The position numbers were made by a program, and so were the translations under genes. Below, piece after piece: positions 43,641 through 55,350 of a stretch of DNA of 64,000 nt; position 1 is the stretch's first letter; every line of letters starts with the position of its first letter. The notes under the pieces are model-generated. The model worked only from the letters and a program-made list of their open reading frames with translations, did no database searches and was not told the origin of the DNA. This DNA is from Geodermatophilus dictyosporus. Lineage in GTDB: Bacteria; Actinomycetota; Actinomycetes; Mycobacteriales; Geodermatophilaceae. The DNA lies in assembly GCF_900115505.1 (NCBI RefSeq), contig NZ_FOWQ01000001.1:558001-622000 (forward strand), read 5' to 3'.

Positions 43641-44588
43641 ATGGCGTCCCGGGAACCCACCCGGCCGGCCCCCGCACCTCCCGCGCCGGCCCGTCCGCCG
43701 TCGCGGCGCGCGCTCGTCCCCCTCCTCGTGCTGGCCCTGCTGCTCGCGCACCTCCTCCTCGGCGGTCCCCGCCGTGCCGCCGCCGCGCCGCCGGCACCTG
43801 CGGTGGTCCCCGCCGTGGTCCCCGCCGTGGTCCCCGCCGTGGTCGGCGCCCACGGCGTCCCCGGGGGCACGCTGGCCGTGGCGGTCTCCGCCCTCGTGCC
43901 GGTCGCCCCCGGGCTCACCCAGCAGGCGCTGGACGGCTCCCGGGACCGGTTCGTGCTGCGCACCGCCGACAACGGGGACGCGGCCGGCCGGCCCCTCCCC
44001 ACCGCCTCGCTGGTCAAGCTCTTCCTCGCCGAGGACCTGCTGCACCGGGCCCGCGCGGGGACGGTCGCCCTGGGGGAGCGGGACTGGCGGCTGCTGCAGG
44101 ACATGGTCAGCGCGTCCGACGACCCGGCCGCCTCGGAGCTGTGGGACCGCTTCGACGGCCCGCAGATGGTGCGCGACGTCGCCGCCCGCTACGGCCTCAG
44201 CGGCACCGCTCCCCCCGCCGACCCCACCCAGTGGGGCGAGACGACCACCACCGCCCGCGACCTGGCCCGGTTCCTCGCCACGTTGCGCCGGGTCGCCGAC
44301 CCCGCCGACGCCGCCACGCTGCTGTCCTGGATGAGCACCGCCACCCCGATCGCCGCCGACGGCTTCGACCAGCGCTTCGGCGTCTTCGGCACCGCGCCGC
44401 CGTCGACGGCGGTCAAGCAGGGCTGGATGTGCTGCCTCGGCGGCCAGCGGCACCTGCACTCGGTCGGCGTCGTCGACGGCCGGGCGGTCGTGCTGCTCAG
44501 CGAGGTGCCGCGCGGGGTGTCCTACGACCGGGCGCGGGCCGCGCTCACCGCGGCCGCCGCCGCGCTGCCGTCGTCGGACCCCGGCTGA
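43641..44588 (+). CDS. exported serine beta-lactamase-like hydrolase
   Basis: A 315 aa protein with an N-terminal Pro/Arg-rich cytoplasmic segment, a membrane helix or signal (about 24-43), and a tandem (VVPA)n repeat at about 53-66 from a repeated GGTCCCCGCCGT unit. The catalytic domain has the active-site Ser and Lys in TASLVKLF near 121, SASDDPA in place of SDN near 156, and VKQGW near 257 where class A enzymes have KTG. These substitutions argue against a true beta-lactamase; a peptidoglycan-related hydrolase or pseudoenzyme is more likely. It is convergent with a GNAT gene. Confidence 0.82.
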   Translation: MASREPTRPAPAPPAPARPPSRRALVPLLVLALLLAHLLLGGPRRAAAAPPAPAVVPAVVPAVVPAVVGAHGVPGGTLAVAVSALVPVAPGLTQQALDGSRDRFVLRTADNGDAAGRPLPTASLVKLFLAEDLLHRARAGTVALGERDWRLLQDMVSASDDPAASELWDRFDGPQMVRDVAARYGLSGTAPPADPTQWGETTTTARDLARFLATLRRVADPADAATLLSWMSTATPIAADGFDQRFGVFGTAPPSTAVKQGWMCCLGGQRHLHSVGVVDGRAVVLLSEVPRGVSYDRARAALTAAAAALPSSDPG

Positions 44589-44619
44589 CGGCGGGGACCG
44601 GACCCCGCGCGGGCCGTGC

Positions 44620-45420
44620 TCAGCGCGGGCCGGGACGGTCGGCGACGCCGGTGGCGCCCACCCACGCGAAGCCGACCCGTTCGTAGGTGCGGGCCACGTC
44701 GTCGTCGCCGGCGGTGAGGAACACCAGGTCGGCGGTGTCGCGGGCGTGCGCCACCAGCGCGGAGGCCAGCGCTGCGCCCACGCCGCGGCCCCGGCGGCGC
44801 GGGGAGCTGGCGACCCCGACGACCTCGCTGACCTCCCGGCCCCCGACGTCGACCGGCTGGTGCGCGCCCACCGCCACCGGCCGGCCGTCCTCCGTCGCCA
44901 CCATCACCACCGTCCGGCCGGTCGCCACCCGCTCGCGCAGCACCGCGGTGCGCGCGTCCTCCGCACCGGCGCCGTCCGGGGCACCGGCCGCCTCGGCGTC
45001 CGGCGCGAACGCCGTCTCCAGCAGCTCCTGGTACCACGGCAGCAGCGGGTCCTCCGCCCCCACCAGGTACAGCCGCACCCCGTGCGGCAGCAGCAGTTCG
45101 ACCGGGTCGTCGACGACCAGCAGCGGGAACTCGGTCACCACGAGACCGGCCGCGCGGGCGGCGGCCGCCAGCGACGGCGTGCGCTCGACCACCCACTCGA
45201 CCGCGGCCGGCAGCCCCGCCTCGTCCTGCAGCGCCACCGCCCGCCGGACGTCGTCGGCCCCCACCGTGCGCGTCCCCGGCCGCGGGCGCGCCGGGTAGGG
45301 CCAGGCCGGGGAACCGATCGGGACGTCGAGGGCGCCGACCGGTACCACCCGCGCGTCGGCCAGCGGCGCGGCGGCGGCGTACTGCTCGACACGGTCGAGC
45401 AGGCCGGGGCGGGTCGGCAC
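44620..45420 (-). CDS. GNAT family N-acetyltransferase
   Basis: A 266 aa protein with a divergent N-terminal half and a C-terminal GNAT domain ([28 protein letters not shown], the acetyl-CoA loop RxxGxG). The double-domain size resembles GNATs acting on small molecules, but the substrate is unknown. The GTG at 45420 lies six bases after TAGGGT (- strand, 45427-45432), a leaderless start. Confidence 0.88.
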   Translation of the reverse strand: MPTRPGLLDRVEQYAAAAPLADARVVPVGALDVPIGSPAWPYPARPRPGTRTVGADDVRRAVALQDEAGLPAAVEWVVERTPSLAAAARAAGLVVTEFPLLVVDDPVELLLPHGVRLYLVGAEDPLLPWYQELLETAFAPDAEAAGAPDGAGAEDARTAVLRERVATGRTVVMVATEDGRPVAVGAHQPVDVGGREVSEVVGVASSPRRRGRGVGAALASALVAHARDTADLVFLTAGDDDVARTYERVGFAWVGATGVADRPGPR

Positions 45421-45533
45421 ACCGGAACCCTAGACGCGGGCCGGGCCGCCGGCCCGCGCGCGACGCCGTCCCCGGCGCGACTCCCCCCGGCGAGGGACCC
45501 CGGCGACCCGCACGGGAAGGCGCGGGCGGCACG

Positions 45534-46496
45534 ATGGGCGGCGTGACGGCAGGGACCCGCACCCAGATCTCGCCCTACGCGGCGTTCGACCGCGCCACGT
45601 GGCGGGCGCTGGCCGGCGACCGGACGCTGCCGCTGGACGAGGCCGACCTGCGCGCGCTGCGCAGCCTCGGCGACCGCATCGACCTCGGCGAGGTCGCCAC
45701 CGTCTACCTGCCGCTGGCCGATCTGCTCGCCCTGCACGTCACCGCCAGCCAGCGGCTGTGGGCCGCACAGAGCCGCTTCCTCGGCGACACCACCGCCAAG
45801 GTGCCCTACGTCATCGCCGTCGCCGGGAGCGTGGCCGTCGGCAAGAGCACCACCGCCCGCCTGCTGCAGACGCTGCTGGCCGCCGGGCCGGGCTCACCGC
45901 GGGTCGACCTCGTCACCACCGACGGCTTCCTGTGGCCCAACGCCGTCCTCGAGCAGCGCGGGCTCCTGGCCCGCAAGGGCTTCCCGGAGAGCTACGACCG
46001 GCGGGCGCTGGTGCGCTTCCTCGCCGACGTGAAGTCCGGCCGCGGCGAGGTCAGCGCGCCGGTCTACTCCCACCAGAGCTACGACGTGCTGCGCGGGCAG
46101 CACCAGGTGGTCGACCGCCCCGACATCCTCGTGCTCGAGGGGCTCAACGTGCTGCAGGCCGGCCGCCGCGACGACGGCCGGGTGCCCGAGGTGTTCCTGT
46201 CGGACTTCTTCGACTTCTCCGTCTACGTCGACGCCGCCGAGTCCGACGTCCAGCAGTGGTACGTGGAGCGCTTCCTCGCACTGCGGCGCACGGCCTTCGC
46301 CGACACGTCGGCCTACTTCCACCGCTACGCCGGCCTCAGCGACGACGACGCCCGCGCCACCGCCCTGTCCATCTGGGACGCGGTCAACGGCCCCAACCTC
46401 CGGCAGAACATCACGCCCACCCGCTCCCGTGCCCGGCTGGTGCTGCAGAAGGCCGCCGACCACTCGGTGCGCCGCGTCCTGCTCCGCAAGCTCTGA
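45534..46496 (+). CDS. coaA: type I pantothenate kinase
   Basis: A 320 aa kinase catalysing the first step of coenzyme A synthesis. [17 protein letters not shown] marks the N-terminus, the P-loop is [13 protein letters not shown] (about 97-108), then [39 protein letters not shown] and the C-terminal [31 protein letters not shown] at 45534 is listed; GTG at 45543 three codons later is equally plausible. No ribosome site is obvious. Single-gene unit. Confidence 0.95.
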   Translation: MGGVTAGTRTQISPYAAFDRATWRALAGDRTLPLDEADLRALRSLGDRIDLGEVATVYLPLADLLALHVTASQRLWAAQSRFLGDTTAKVPYVIAVAGSVAVGKSTTARLLQTLLAAGPGSPRVDLVTTDGFLWPNAVLEQRGLLARKGFPESYDRRALVRFLADVKSGRGEVSAPVYSHQSYDVLRGQHQVVDRPDILVLEGLNVLQAGRRDDGRVPEVFLSDFFDFSVYVDAAESDVQQWYVERFLALRRTAFADTSAYFHRYAGLSDDDARATALSIWDAVNGPNLRQNITPTRSRARLVLQKAADHSVRRVLLRKL

Positions 46497-46564
46497 CCGA
46501 CCCGCGGGGCTCCTCCCCTTCGCTGTTGTCCGGCCCCTGCCGCAGCCGATCTCTGCACGACACT

Positions 46565-46578
46565 GTTGGGGATAACGG
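46565..46578 (-). promoter_or_regulatory. polar 14-base terminus motif, copy E
   Basis: Exact motif on the - strand, 20.3 kb right of dif, reading towards dif, 68 bases after the coaA stop. Confidence 0.75.
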
Positions 46579-46770
46579 TCGGAGGAGCTGTACGGCCGCG
46601 CGTGTCCCCGGCCGCCCGGCTGGCAGGTGCTGACGACCCCTTCGGGTCACGTCGTGAGGTTCGTCACCACACGCAGCCCGATCGGCGGCGCACACTCGAG
46701 ACGTCCGGTACTCGGACGCTCACCGCCAGTCACCCCGGCCTCCCCGCCGGCCGATCGGGAGTCGATCCTG

Positions 46771-46971
46771 ATGTGCGTACACCCCACCCCGTGTCCCCAC
46801 CCCAGCAGCGAGGTGCGTGACCTCGCCGCCGTCGTCAGCAGCCACCCCGAGCAGGGCTGGAGCCTGCTGTGCAACGGCGTCGTCCTCTTCGACGACGACG
46901 GCGAGCTGCTCCCCGACGGCCGCGCCGTCCCCGACCACCACGAGTGGCGCACCGGGCTGGTCCCGGCCTGA
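46771..46971 (+). CDS. DUF5999 family small protein
   Basis: A 66 aa protein, MCVHPTPCPHP at the start and HPEQGWSLLCNGVVLFDDDGELLPDGR in the middle, the signature of actinobacterial DUF5999. Conserved Cys/His residues at the N-terminus could bind a metal. Function unknown; homologues are often expressed during development or stress in Streptomyces-like organisms (from memory, not shown here). The ATG at 46771 is the family start. The 274-base upstream gap holds motif copy E. Confidence 0.88.
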   Translation: MCVHPTPCPHPSSEVRDLAAVVSSHPEQGWSLLCNGVVLFDDDGELLPDGRAVPDHHEWRTGLVPA

Positions 46972-47020
46972 CGGAGGGCCCTCCTGCCCCCGGGGTCTCC
47001 GGGCCCCGGGGCGCCCTCCG
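46972..47020. terminator. bidirectional hairpin between convergent genes
   Basis: Outer arms CGGAGGGC/GCCCTCCG with inner complementary CCCCGG-rich arms, directly after the DUF5999 stop and before the end of the lipoprotein gene on the opposite strand. No T-tract. Confidence 0.65.
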
Positions 47021-47021
47021 C

Positions 47022-47858
47022 TCAGCCGGCGGCGGTCTCGGCCGCGTCCCCGAGCAGCGCCGTGAAGGCCGCCTCGTCCGGGTCGCCCGCGTCCGGCGCG
47101 GCCGTCTGCGCCAGCATCAACCCCCGGCTGCCGTTCACCACGACGCCGACCAGCGCGGTCACGGTGTCCTGACCCGCCCGGTCGACCGTCACCCGCAGCG
47201 CGGCACTCGTGTCCCCGAGCTCGGGGGCGTCGAGCGCGGCCAGCCGGATCGTCGCGGTCTCCCCCTCCGTCGACGTCACCGTGACCGTCGCGCAGGCGGC
47301 CAGGAGCTGACCGACCGGCAGCTGCACACCCTCCAGCCCGGGCGACTCGGCGAGCACCTGCAGCGTCCGCACCTGCGGCCCCAGCGCCGCCTGCCCGGCG
47401 AGGACGGGGACGGCGCCCTCGCCGGCCCCGCTCGCCCCGGGCAGCGCCCCGAGCGCCGAGCCGCACAGCGCGGGCTCCACGGTGGGGGCCGCCGCGGCGT
47501 CGGCGCCGGCGTCGGCACCGGCGTCGGCACCGGCGTCGGCACCATCGTCGGCACCGCCCCACCAGTCCCCCGCCAGGCCGGCCAGGCCCGTGCCGGCCTG
47601 CTCCAGGGTGACGCCGACGACGGTCGCGTCGGCGCCGAAGGCCGTGGCGGGCAGCAGCCGGTCGCGCAGGTCGTCGGGCGACGCCGGACCCGCTACCGGG
47701 GTGGTCGCCGCCGCCGGGCTGACCGGGGCCGCGGCGTCGGGAGCGCCCGCGCACCCGGCCGTCAGCGCCACGCCGGCCGCCACGGCTGCCGAAGCCGTCG
47801 CCATCCGTGCCGCCCCGATCCGTCCCGATCCGATCCGTCCCCGCCCGCTGCGCACCAT
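47022..47858 (-). CDS. putative lipoprotein with an Ala/Asp/Gly repeat
   Basis: A 278 aa secreted protein. The basic N-terminus (MVRSGRGRIGSGRIGAARMATAS) is followed by a hydrophobic stretch and lipobox LTAGC (Cys near residue 36). Near residue 110-125 an (ADAG)n repeat is encoded by a 12-base tandem unit (47495-47545), prone to length change. The remainder is mostly beta, with Cys residues at about 132 and 190 and no family I recognise. ATG at 47858 used; an internal ATG 18 codons later still leaves a signal peptide. Confidence 0.72.
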   Translation of the reverse strand: MVRSGRGRIGSGRIGAARMATASAAVAAGVALTAGCAGAPDAAAPVSPAAATTPVAGPASPDDLRDRLLPATAFGADATVVGVTLEQAGTGLAGLAGDWWGGADDGADAGADAGADAGADAAAAPTVEPALCGSALGALPGASGAGEGAVPVLAGQAALGPQVRTLQVLAESPGLEGVQLPVGQLLAACATVTVTSTEGETATIRLAALDAPELGDTSAALRVTVDRAGQDTVTALVGVVVNGSRGLMLAQTAAPDAGDPDEAAFTALLGDAAETAAG

Positions 47859-47970
47859 GCCGCCGATCGTCCCCCCGGGGCGCGAGGGCGTCGACCCGCC
47901 ACGGGGAGGAACCGTTCCGCGGGCCCGCGCGTTGCCGGACGGTCCGCCGTCCCTCCCCCGGAGGTGTCCC

Positions 47971-48628
47971 GTGACCCGCGCCGTCCCCCTGACGCTGCCC
48001 TCCCCCGCCACCCAGGCCGACCGGCTGGTCGCCCTGGGCCTGCACGAGCACGCCGGGCTCGCCGCCGCCGAGCTGCGGGCGGCCGCCGCCGGGTGCCCGA
48101 GCGACGCGCTGCTGGTGCTCGCGCCCGACCGGGTGCCGGCCTCGGCGCTGGTGCCCGCGGTGCGGTGGCGGGACCGCCCGGCCTTCGTGGTCGTCGACCT
48201 GACCGATCTCGACGACTTCACGCCGCTGGCCGACGCCGTCCCGCCGCCCGGCCCCTCTACGCCCTGCGCGACCCCGACCGCGGTGACGGGCACCGCAACT
48301 GCACCCCGGACGAGACGCTGCCGCGGATCCGCGCGGCCGGCCGGACGCCGCTCACCGCGGCCGAGGGGCTGACCTGGCTGCTGCAGAGCCCGGAGGTGCT
48401 CGAGCGCAACGCCTGCACGATGACCATCGGCTCCCGGCTGCGGCGGCCCGACGGGTCCCTGGACGCCCGCACGCCGGCGCTGTGGATCAGCAACGGCACC
48501 GGACGCGACGGGCCTCAGCGCCGGGACACCGCCAGGGTCGGCTGGTGCTGGGCGGGCAACCGGCACACCTGGCTGGGCATCGCCTCCGCCGCCGGGCGCA
48601 CCCCGCTCCCCGGAGCCCCCGCAGCGGG

Positions 48629-48632
<4 letters not shown>
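47971..48632 (+). pseudogene. DUF5701 family gene interrupted by a frameshift
   Basis: A strong GGAGGTGTCCC site precedes the GTG at 47971. The first half reads in one frame to about 48250 (…VVVDLTDLDDFTPLADAVPPPG). The family's second half (PLYALRDPDRGDGHRNCTPDE, LLQSPEVLERNACTMTIGSR, TPALWISNGTGRDG, VGWCWAGNRHTWLGIAS) continues in another frame to the stop at 48632. The total, 662 bases, is one short of a whole number of codons, so a single lost base near 48250-48256 restores a protein of about 220 aa. It is either a recent mutation or a sequencing error in a GC run. Confidence 0.82.
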
Positions 48633-51622
<2,990 letters not shown>

Positions 51623-51929
51623 TGCATCGACGCTACCAGCGGGGATCGCACCGCCGTCCCGGTCGGGATCACCGGTGGTCCTCGCCCGGGCGCGGGGGCT
51701 GCAGGGCGGGCACGGCGGGGACGGCGCCGTCGGTGCGCCCGCGACCAGCGCCCGCGACCACGGGACCCCGGCGACTGCCTCCCGGGGTGCCGTGCCGGCC
51801 GCCGGGGTGCTGCAGGACCCGGGAGCGCGAGGAGCAGCCCCGCAGCCGTGGCATGCGCCACGCCCCGGACGCGCCGGAGGGGCGCCCCGCTGCGTGCGGG
51901 GCGCCCCTCCGGGACGTGCGGTGTCGCTG
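51623..51929. other. gene-free gap between gcvP and the MerR gene
   Basis: About 307 bases with no credible gene. It holds the gcvP promoter box at its left end and a strong hairpin (51874-51912) at its right end. No riboswitch-like fold was recognised. Confidence 0.6.
51874..51912 (-). terminator. strong hairpin terminator after the MerR gene
   Basis: Perfect 17-base stem (CCGGAGGGGCGCCCCGC and its complement) with a five-base loop TGCGT, 18 bases past the MerR stop; no T-tract. Confidence 0.85.
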
Positions 51930-52505
51930 TCAGGCGGTCTGCGCGCGGCGCTGACGACGCTGCGCCAGCTCGTCCTCGGCCGCGTGCAGCGGGGCGCCGT
52001 CGAGACGCTCGGCGGGCAGCTCGGCCAGCTCCCCGGACAGCTCGCGCAGCGCACCGGAGACGGCGATGCCGAACACGCCCTGGCCGCCGGCGAGCAGGTC
52101 GACGACCTCCTCGGCCGAGGTGCACTCGTAGACCGTGGCGCCGTCGGAGAACAGCGTGACGTTGGCGAGGTCCTTGATGCCGCGGTTGCGCAGGTGGTCG
52201 ACGGCCTTGCGGATGTTCTGCAGCGACACCCCGGTGTCGAGCAGCCGCTTGACCACCTTGAGCACCAGGATGTCGCGGAACGAGTACAGCCGCTGAGTCC
52301 CCGAGCCGGTGGCGCTGCGCACCGAGGGTGCGACCAGTCCGGTACGGGCCCAGTAGTCCAGCTGGCGGTAGGTGATCCCGGCCGCGGCACACGCCGTCGG
52401 GCCGCGGTACCCGACCAGGTCGCTGTCGACCTCGTCGTAGTCCGGTGCCCCCACGGCGGCGTCGCTGAAGAGCTGACCCTGGGAGCCCTCGCTCTGGTCG
52501 CTCAC
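51930..52505 (-). CDS. MerR family transcriptional regulator (Rv1830 type)
   Basis: A 191 aa regulator. MerR-type winged helix at about 35-105: [18 protein letters not shown], then [36 protein letters not shown]-terminal domain of about 80 residues has no metal-binding cysteines ([23 protein letters not shown]). The position beside DUF151 and ftsR matches Rv1830 of M. tuberculosis. The GTG at 52505 follows AAGGAGGACCGCTGAC. Targets are not known from the sequence. Confidence 0.92.
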   Translation of the reverse strand: MSDQSEGSQGQLFSDAAVGAPDYDEVDSDLVGYRGPTACAAAGITYRQLDYWARTGLVAPSVRSATGSGTQRLYSFRDILVLKVVKRLLDTGVSLQNIRKAVDHLRNRGIKDLANVTLFSDGATVYECTSAEEVVDLLAGGQGVFGIAVSGALRELSGELAELPAERLDGAPLHAAEDELAQRRQRRAQTA

Positions 52506-52761
52506 GTCAGCGGTCCTCCTTCGCGTGCCGCCACGGTCGCGGCGGGCGTCCCGGTCAGATCCGCTTCCCCACGGATCACACCGGTGTTGTCCGCGACCGT
52601 AAGCCGGGCCCCCAGGGCGGTCAACTGACGCGGGCGGCGTGTCGCCGCGAGCACCCCGGAGGGGTGGTATCGGCAGGTGCGTCGCGCTGCTGTAGCCCGT
52701 CGGCCGCGGCCGGGACGCGTGTGACCACCGTGGCGGACGGGGTCACACCCGCCCCGCCCGT

Positions 52762-53247
52762 TCAGGACCCGCCGGACCCGGACCCCGCGCCGAAGTCCTC
52801 GGGCGAGATCTGGTCGAGGAACTCGCGGAACTTCTCGACCTCGTCCTCCTGCTCGTCGGGGATCTCGATCCCCACCTCGTCGAGCAGCTCCTCGGCGCCG
52901 TAGATCGGCGCCCCCGTGCGGACGGCGAGGGCCACGGCGTCCGAGGGCCGGGCGCTGACCACCCGGTCGTCGCCGAAGACGAGCTCGGCGATGTAGATGC
53001 CGTCGCGCATCTCGGTGATGTTGACCGCCTCGAGCTCGGCGCCCAGCGTGCGCACCACCTCGCGCAGCAGGTCGTGGGTCATCGGCCGTGCGGGCCGCAC
53101 GCCCTGCTGCTCGAACGCGATCGCCGCGGCCTCCACCGCACCGATCCAGATCGGCAGGTAGCGCTCCCCCTGCGTCTCCTTGAGCAGCAGGATGGGCTGG
53201 TTGCCGGGCAGCTCGACCCGGACCCCGACGACTCTGAGTTCCTGCAC
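52762..53247 (-). CDS. bifunctional nuclease family protein (DUF151)
   Basis: A 161 aa protein: LRVVGVRVELPGNQPILLLKE, YLPIWIGAVEAAAIAFEQQG, and RPSDAVALAVRTGAPIYGAEELLDEVGI are the DUF151 signatures (homologue of Rv1829; plant and mycobacterial relatives have nuclease activity). An acidic, Gly/Ser-rich tail ends the protein. The GTG at 53247 follows GAGGGAGCAACACC. A small hairpin (CACCCC/GGGGTG) in the 52506-52761 gap may terminate it. Confidence 0.92.
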   Translation of the reverse strand: MQELRVVGVRVELPGNQPILLLKETQGERYLPIWIGAVEAAAIAFEQQGVRPARPMTHDLLREVVRTLGAELEAVNITEMRDGIYIAELVFGDDRVVSARPSDAVALAVRTGAPIYGAEELLDEVGIEIPDEQEDEVEKFREFLDQISPEDFGAGSGSGGS

Positions 53248-53336
53248 GGTGTTGCTCCCTCAGCTGCGGCGTACGGGTGGACGCCGGGACGGCGCGGACG
53301 GGCGGCCTCCGGCGGCAGGTCCACCGTACGCCGCAC

Positions 53337-54119
53337 TCAGGGGCGCAGGAGGTCCCGGAGGCGTGCCTCGAGCAGGGCCCGGTGCAGCTGCGCGGACAGG
53401 CCGGCGAGCTGCGCCAGCTCCTCGGCGGCCCGGGCCCGGGCGTCCTCCGAACGCGACCGCAGCACCGGGGCGAGCAGCTGCTCGACGAGCACCGCCTCGC
53501 GCTCGGCGCCGGTGCGGAACACCCGCAGGTGGCGTGGCTCGATGCCGTGCCGGGCCAGGCCCGCGGCGGCCTGCGCGATGGGCAGGTCGCCGGCCGGGTG
53601 GCGGCCCTCGGCGTCGGGAGCCAGCAGGCCGTACTGCACGCAGTCGGCCAGCTGCCCGGGCTCGAGACCCGCCGCGCGCGCGAACTCGTCGGCGGGCATC
53701 GGCGGGCGCTCGGCGGCCGGCTCGGGAGCCGGCTCGGCGGGGGGCGGCGCCGCCGGGGCCGGGGCGGCGGGCGCCGCCGGGCGGTCCTGGGCGGGTGCCG
53801 CGGGGCCGGTCCCGGGCACCGGCAACCCGCGGTCGAACGCGTCGAGGTGCTCCTTGATGACCCGCAGCGGCAGGTAGTGGTCGCGCTGCGCGGTCAGCAC
53901 GTAGCGCAGCCGGTCGACGTCGGCCCGGGAGAACTTCCGGTACCCCGACGGCGTCCGCTGCGGGGAGACCAGGCCCTCGCTCTCGAGGAACCGGATCTTG
54001 CTGATCGTGACGTCGGGGAAGTCGTCGCGCAGGGCGGTCAGCACCGCGCCGATGGTCAGGCGCGGGGAGCGCGCGTCGGCGGCGTCGTCCCCGGACGCGC
54101 GGGCGGGCGCTCCGGGCAC
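53337..54119 (-). CDS. ftsR: MerR-like cell division regulator FtsR
   Basis: A 260 aa MerR-family protein: LTIGAVLTALRDDFPDVTISKIRFLESEGLVSPQRTPSGYRKFS, the DNA-binding domain shared with FtsR (Cg1631; Rv1828), an activator of ftsZ in Corynebacterium. A Pro/Ala-rich linker of about 50 residues (roughly 110-165), longer than usual, joins a second helical domain. It is four bases downstream of garA and 89 bases upstream of DUF151, in the conserved gcvH-garA-ftsR order. Confidence 0.93.
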   Translation of the reverse strand: MPGAPARASGDDAADARSPRLTIGAVLTALRDDFPDVTISKIRFLESEGLVSPQRTPSGYRKFSRADVDRLRYVLTAQRDHYLPLRVIKEHLDAFDRGLPVPGTGPAAPAQDRPAAPAAPAPAAPPPAEPAPEPAAERPPMPADEFARAAGLEPGQLADCVQYGLLAPDAEGRHPAGDLPIAQAAAGLARHGIEPRHLRVFRTGAEREAVLVEQLLAPVLRSRSEDARARAAEELAQLAGLSAQLHRALLEARLRDLLRP

Positions 54120-54123
54120 CGGC

Positions 54124-54642
54124 TCAGCGGGCGGCGGGCTCGCCGGTGCGGGGGCCGGTCAGGTAGACGAGGCGGAACTTGCCGATCTGCACCTCGTCGC
54201 CACCGGCCAGCGTCGCGACGTCCACCGGCTCGCGGTTGACGTAGGTGCCGTTGAGGCTGCCGACGTCGTGGACGGAGAAGCCGCCGCCCTCGCGGTGGAA
54301 CTCCACGTGCCGGCGGCTGACGGTCACGTCGTCGAGGAAGATGTCGCTGTCGGGGTGGCGGCCGGCGGTGGTCACGTCCTGGTCGAGCAGGAACCGGCTG
54401 CCGGCGTTGGGGCCGCGCTTGACCACCAGCAGGGCCGACCCGGCCGGCAGCGACTCGACGGCGCCGGCGTGCGCGTCGGGGGCGGGCTCGGAGACCTCGG
54501 GGACCTCACCGGAGTCCTCGCCGCCGACCTTGGGGATCACGCTGGTCGACTCGCCCACGCGCTCCTGGGAGAGGGCGGCGCCGCACTGCGCGCAGAAGCG
54601 ACTGCCCTCGGGGTTGTCGTGGCCACAGCGAGTGCAGTGCAC
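54124..54642 (-). CDS. garA: GarA/OdhI-type FHA domain protein with zinc ribbon
   Basis: A 172 aa protein. The N-terminal zinc ribbon is CTRCGHDNPEGSRFCAQCG (two CxxC pairs, residues 3-21). A TS phospho-site region (ESTSV, about 32-36) corresponds to the ETTS motif phosphorylated by PknG/PknB in GarA. The FHA domain has GRHPDSDI, VSRRHVEF and NGTYVN. GarA switches glutamate/2-oxoglutarate metabolism by binding 2-oxoglutarate dehydrogenase and glutamate enzymes. The GTG at 54642 follows GGAGGAGAC; a longer frame to 54819 is rejected. The zinc ribbon is an addition compared with mycobacterial GarA. Confidence 0.92.
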   Translation of the reverse strand: MHCTRCGHDNPEGSRFCAQCGAALSQERVGESTSVIPKVGGEDSGEVPEVSEPAPDAHAGAVESLPAGSALLVVKRGPNAGSRFLLDQDVTTAGRHPDSDIFLDDVTVSRRHVEFHREGGGFSVHDVGSLNGTYVNREPVDVATLAGGDEVQIGKFRLVYLTGPRTGEPAAR

Positions 54643-54903
54643 GTCTGTCTCCTCCGGTGCAGGGGGCACCGCCGCGGGCGAGGGGTTGCCGCGGGCGGCC
54701 GGCGGACGACGGACCGGACGGTCCGTGCGTGGGTCGGCCTCCGCGCCGGGCACGGCGGGCCGTTGGTCATGGAACCAGCGGTCGACCCGAGGGTCAACCG
54801 GGCGTCGCGGCGACGTCACAGCAGTCCCAGCGGGTCGGGGCGGGACCCGTTCCCGAGGGCAGCATAGTGATCGTCCGGGGTCCTCCCGGGGACCCGGGGG
54901 TGG

Positions 54904-55308
54904 TCAGGACGCGTCGACCAGCGCCTGGTAGGCGGCCGCGTCGAGGAGGTCGGCGGTCGGGTCGCCGCCGTCCCCGGACACGGTGATCTCGACCAGCCAG
55001 CCCTGCCCGTAGGGGTCGGCGTTGACCGTCTCCGGCGTGTCGGTGAGGGCCTCGTTCACCGCCGAGACGACGCCGGCCACCGGCGAGTAGACGTCGGAGA
55101 CCGACTTGGTCGACTCCACCTCGCCGATCGGGTTGCCGGGGGTCACCTCGGCGCCGACCTCGGGCAGCTGCACGAAGACGATGTCGCCCAGGGCGTCCTG
55201 CGCGTGGTCGGTGATGCCGACGCGGACCACGGTGCCGGTGTCCCCGCCCCCCTGCACGAGCGCCCACTCGTGCTGGTCGGTGTAGCGGCGGTCGTCGGGC
55301 GTGGTCAT
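54904..55308 (-). CDS. gcvH: glycine cleavage system H protein
   Basis: A 134 aa lipoyl carrier: [32 protein letters not shown], and the lipoylated Lys in [17 protein letters not shown]. It accepts the aminomethyl group from GcvP. It starts the - strand group gcvH-(261-base gap)-garA and lies downstream of the DUF881/sbp/DUF881 genes. A hairpin (GGGTCC/GGACCC, near 54879-54896) in the following gap may end the transcript. Confidence 0.95.
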   Translation of the reverse strand: MTTPDDRRYTDQHEWALVQGGGDTGTVVRVGITDHAQDALGDIVFVQLPEVGAEVTPGNPIGEVESTKSVSDVYSPVAGVVSAVNEALTDTPETVNADPYGQGWLVEITVSGDGGDPTADLLDAAAYQALVDAS

Positions 55309-55350
55309 GCGGCGTCGTCTCCGGGAGGTCGGTGGTGGGGGCGGTGCAAT

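Noticed and set aside
3838..46578. The 14-base motif as integron attC cores or as a promoter element
   Set aside because: CCCCAAC does not fit RYYYAAC and no paired core lies at the right distance. As a promoter it would face gene ends in several cases, and no TANNNT follows at constant distance.
47495..47545. CRISPR-like or regulatory direct repeat
   Set aside because: It is a 12-base in-frame tandem repeat (Ala-Asp-Ala-Gly) inside the lipoprotein gene, without spacers.
51623..51929. Glycine riboswitch upstream of gcvP
   Set aside because: The start codon lies seven bases from a -10 box, so the mRNA has no leader; no riboswitch-like paired elements were found.
54527..54544. Near match TTGGGGATCACG inside garA
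   Set aside because: Three mismatches to the 14-mer and within coding sequence; explained by the protein (VIPKV).
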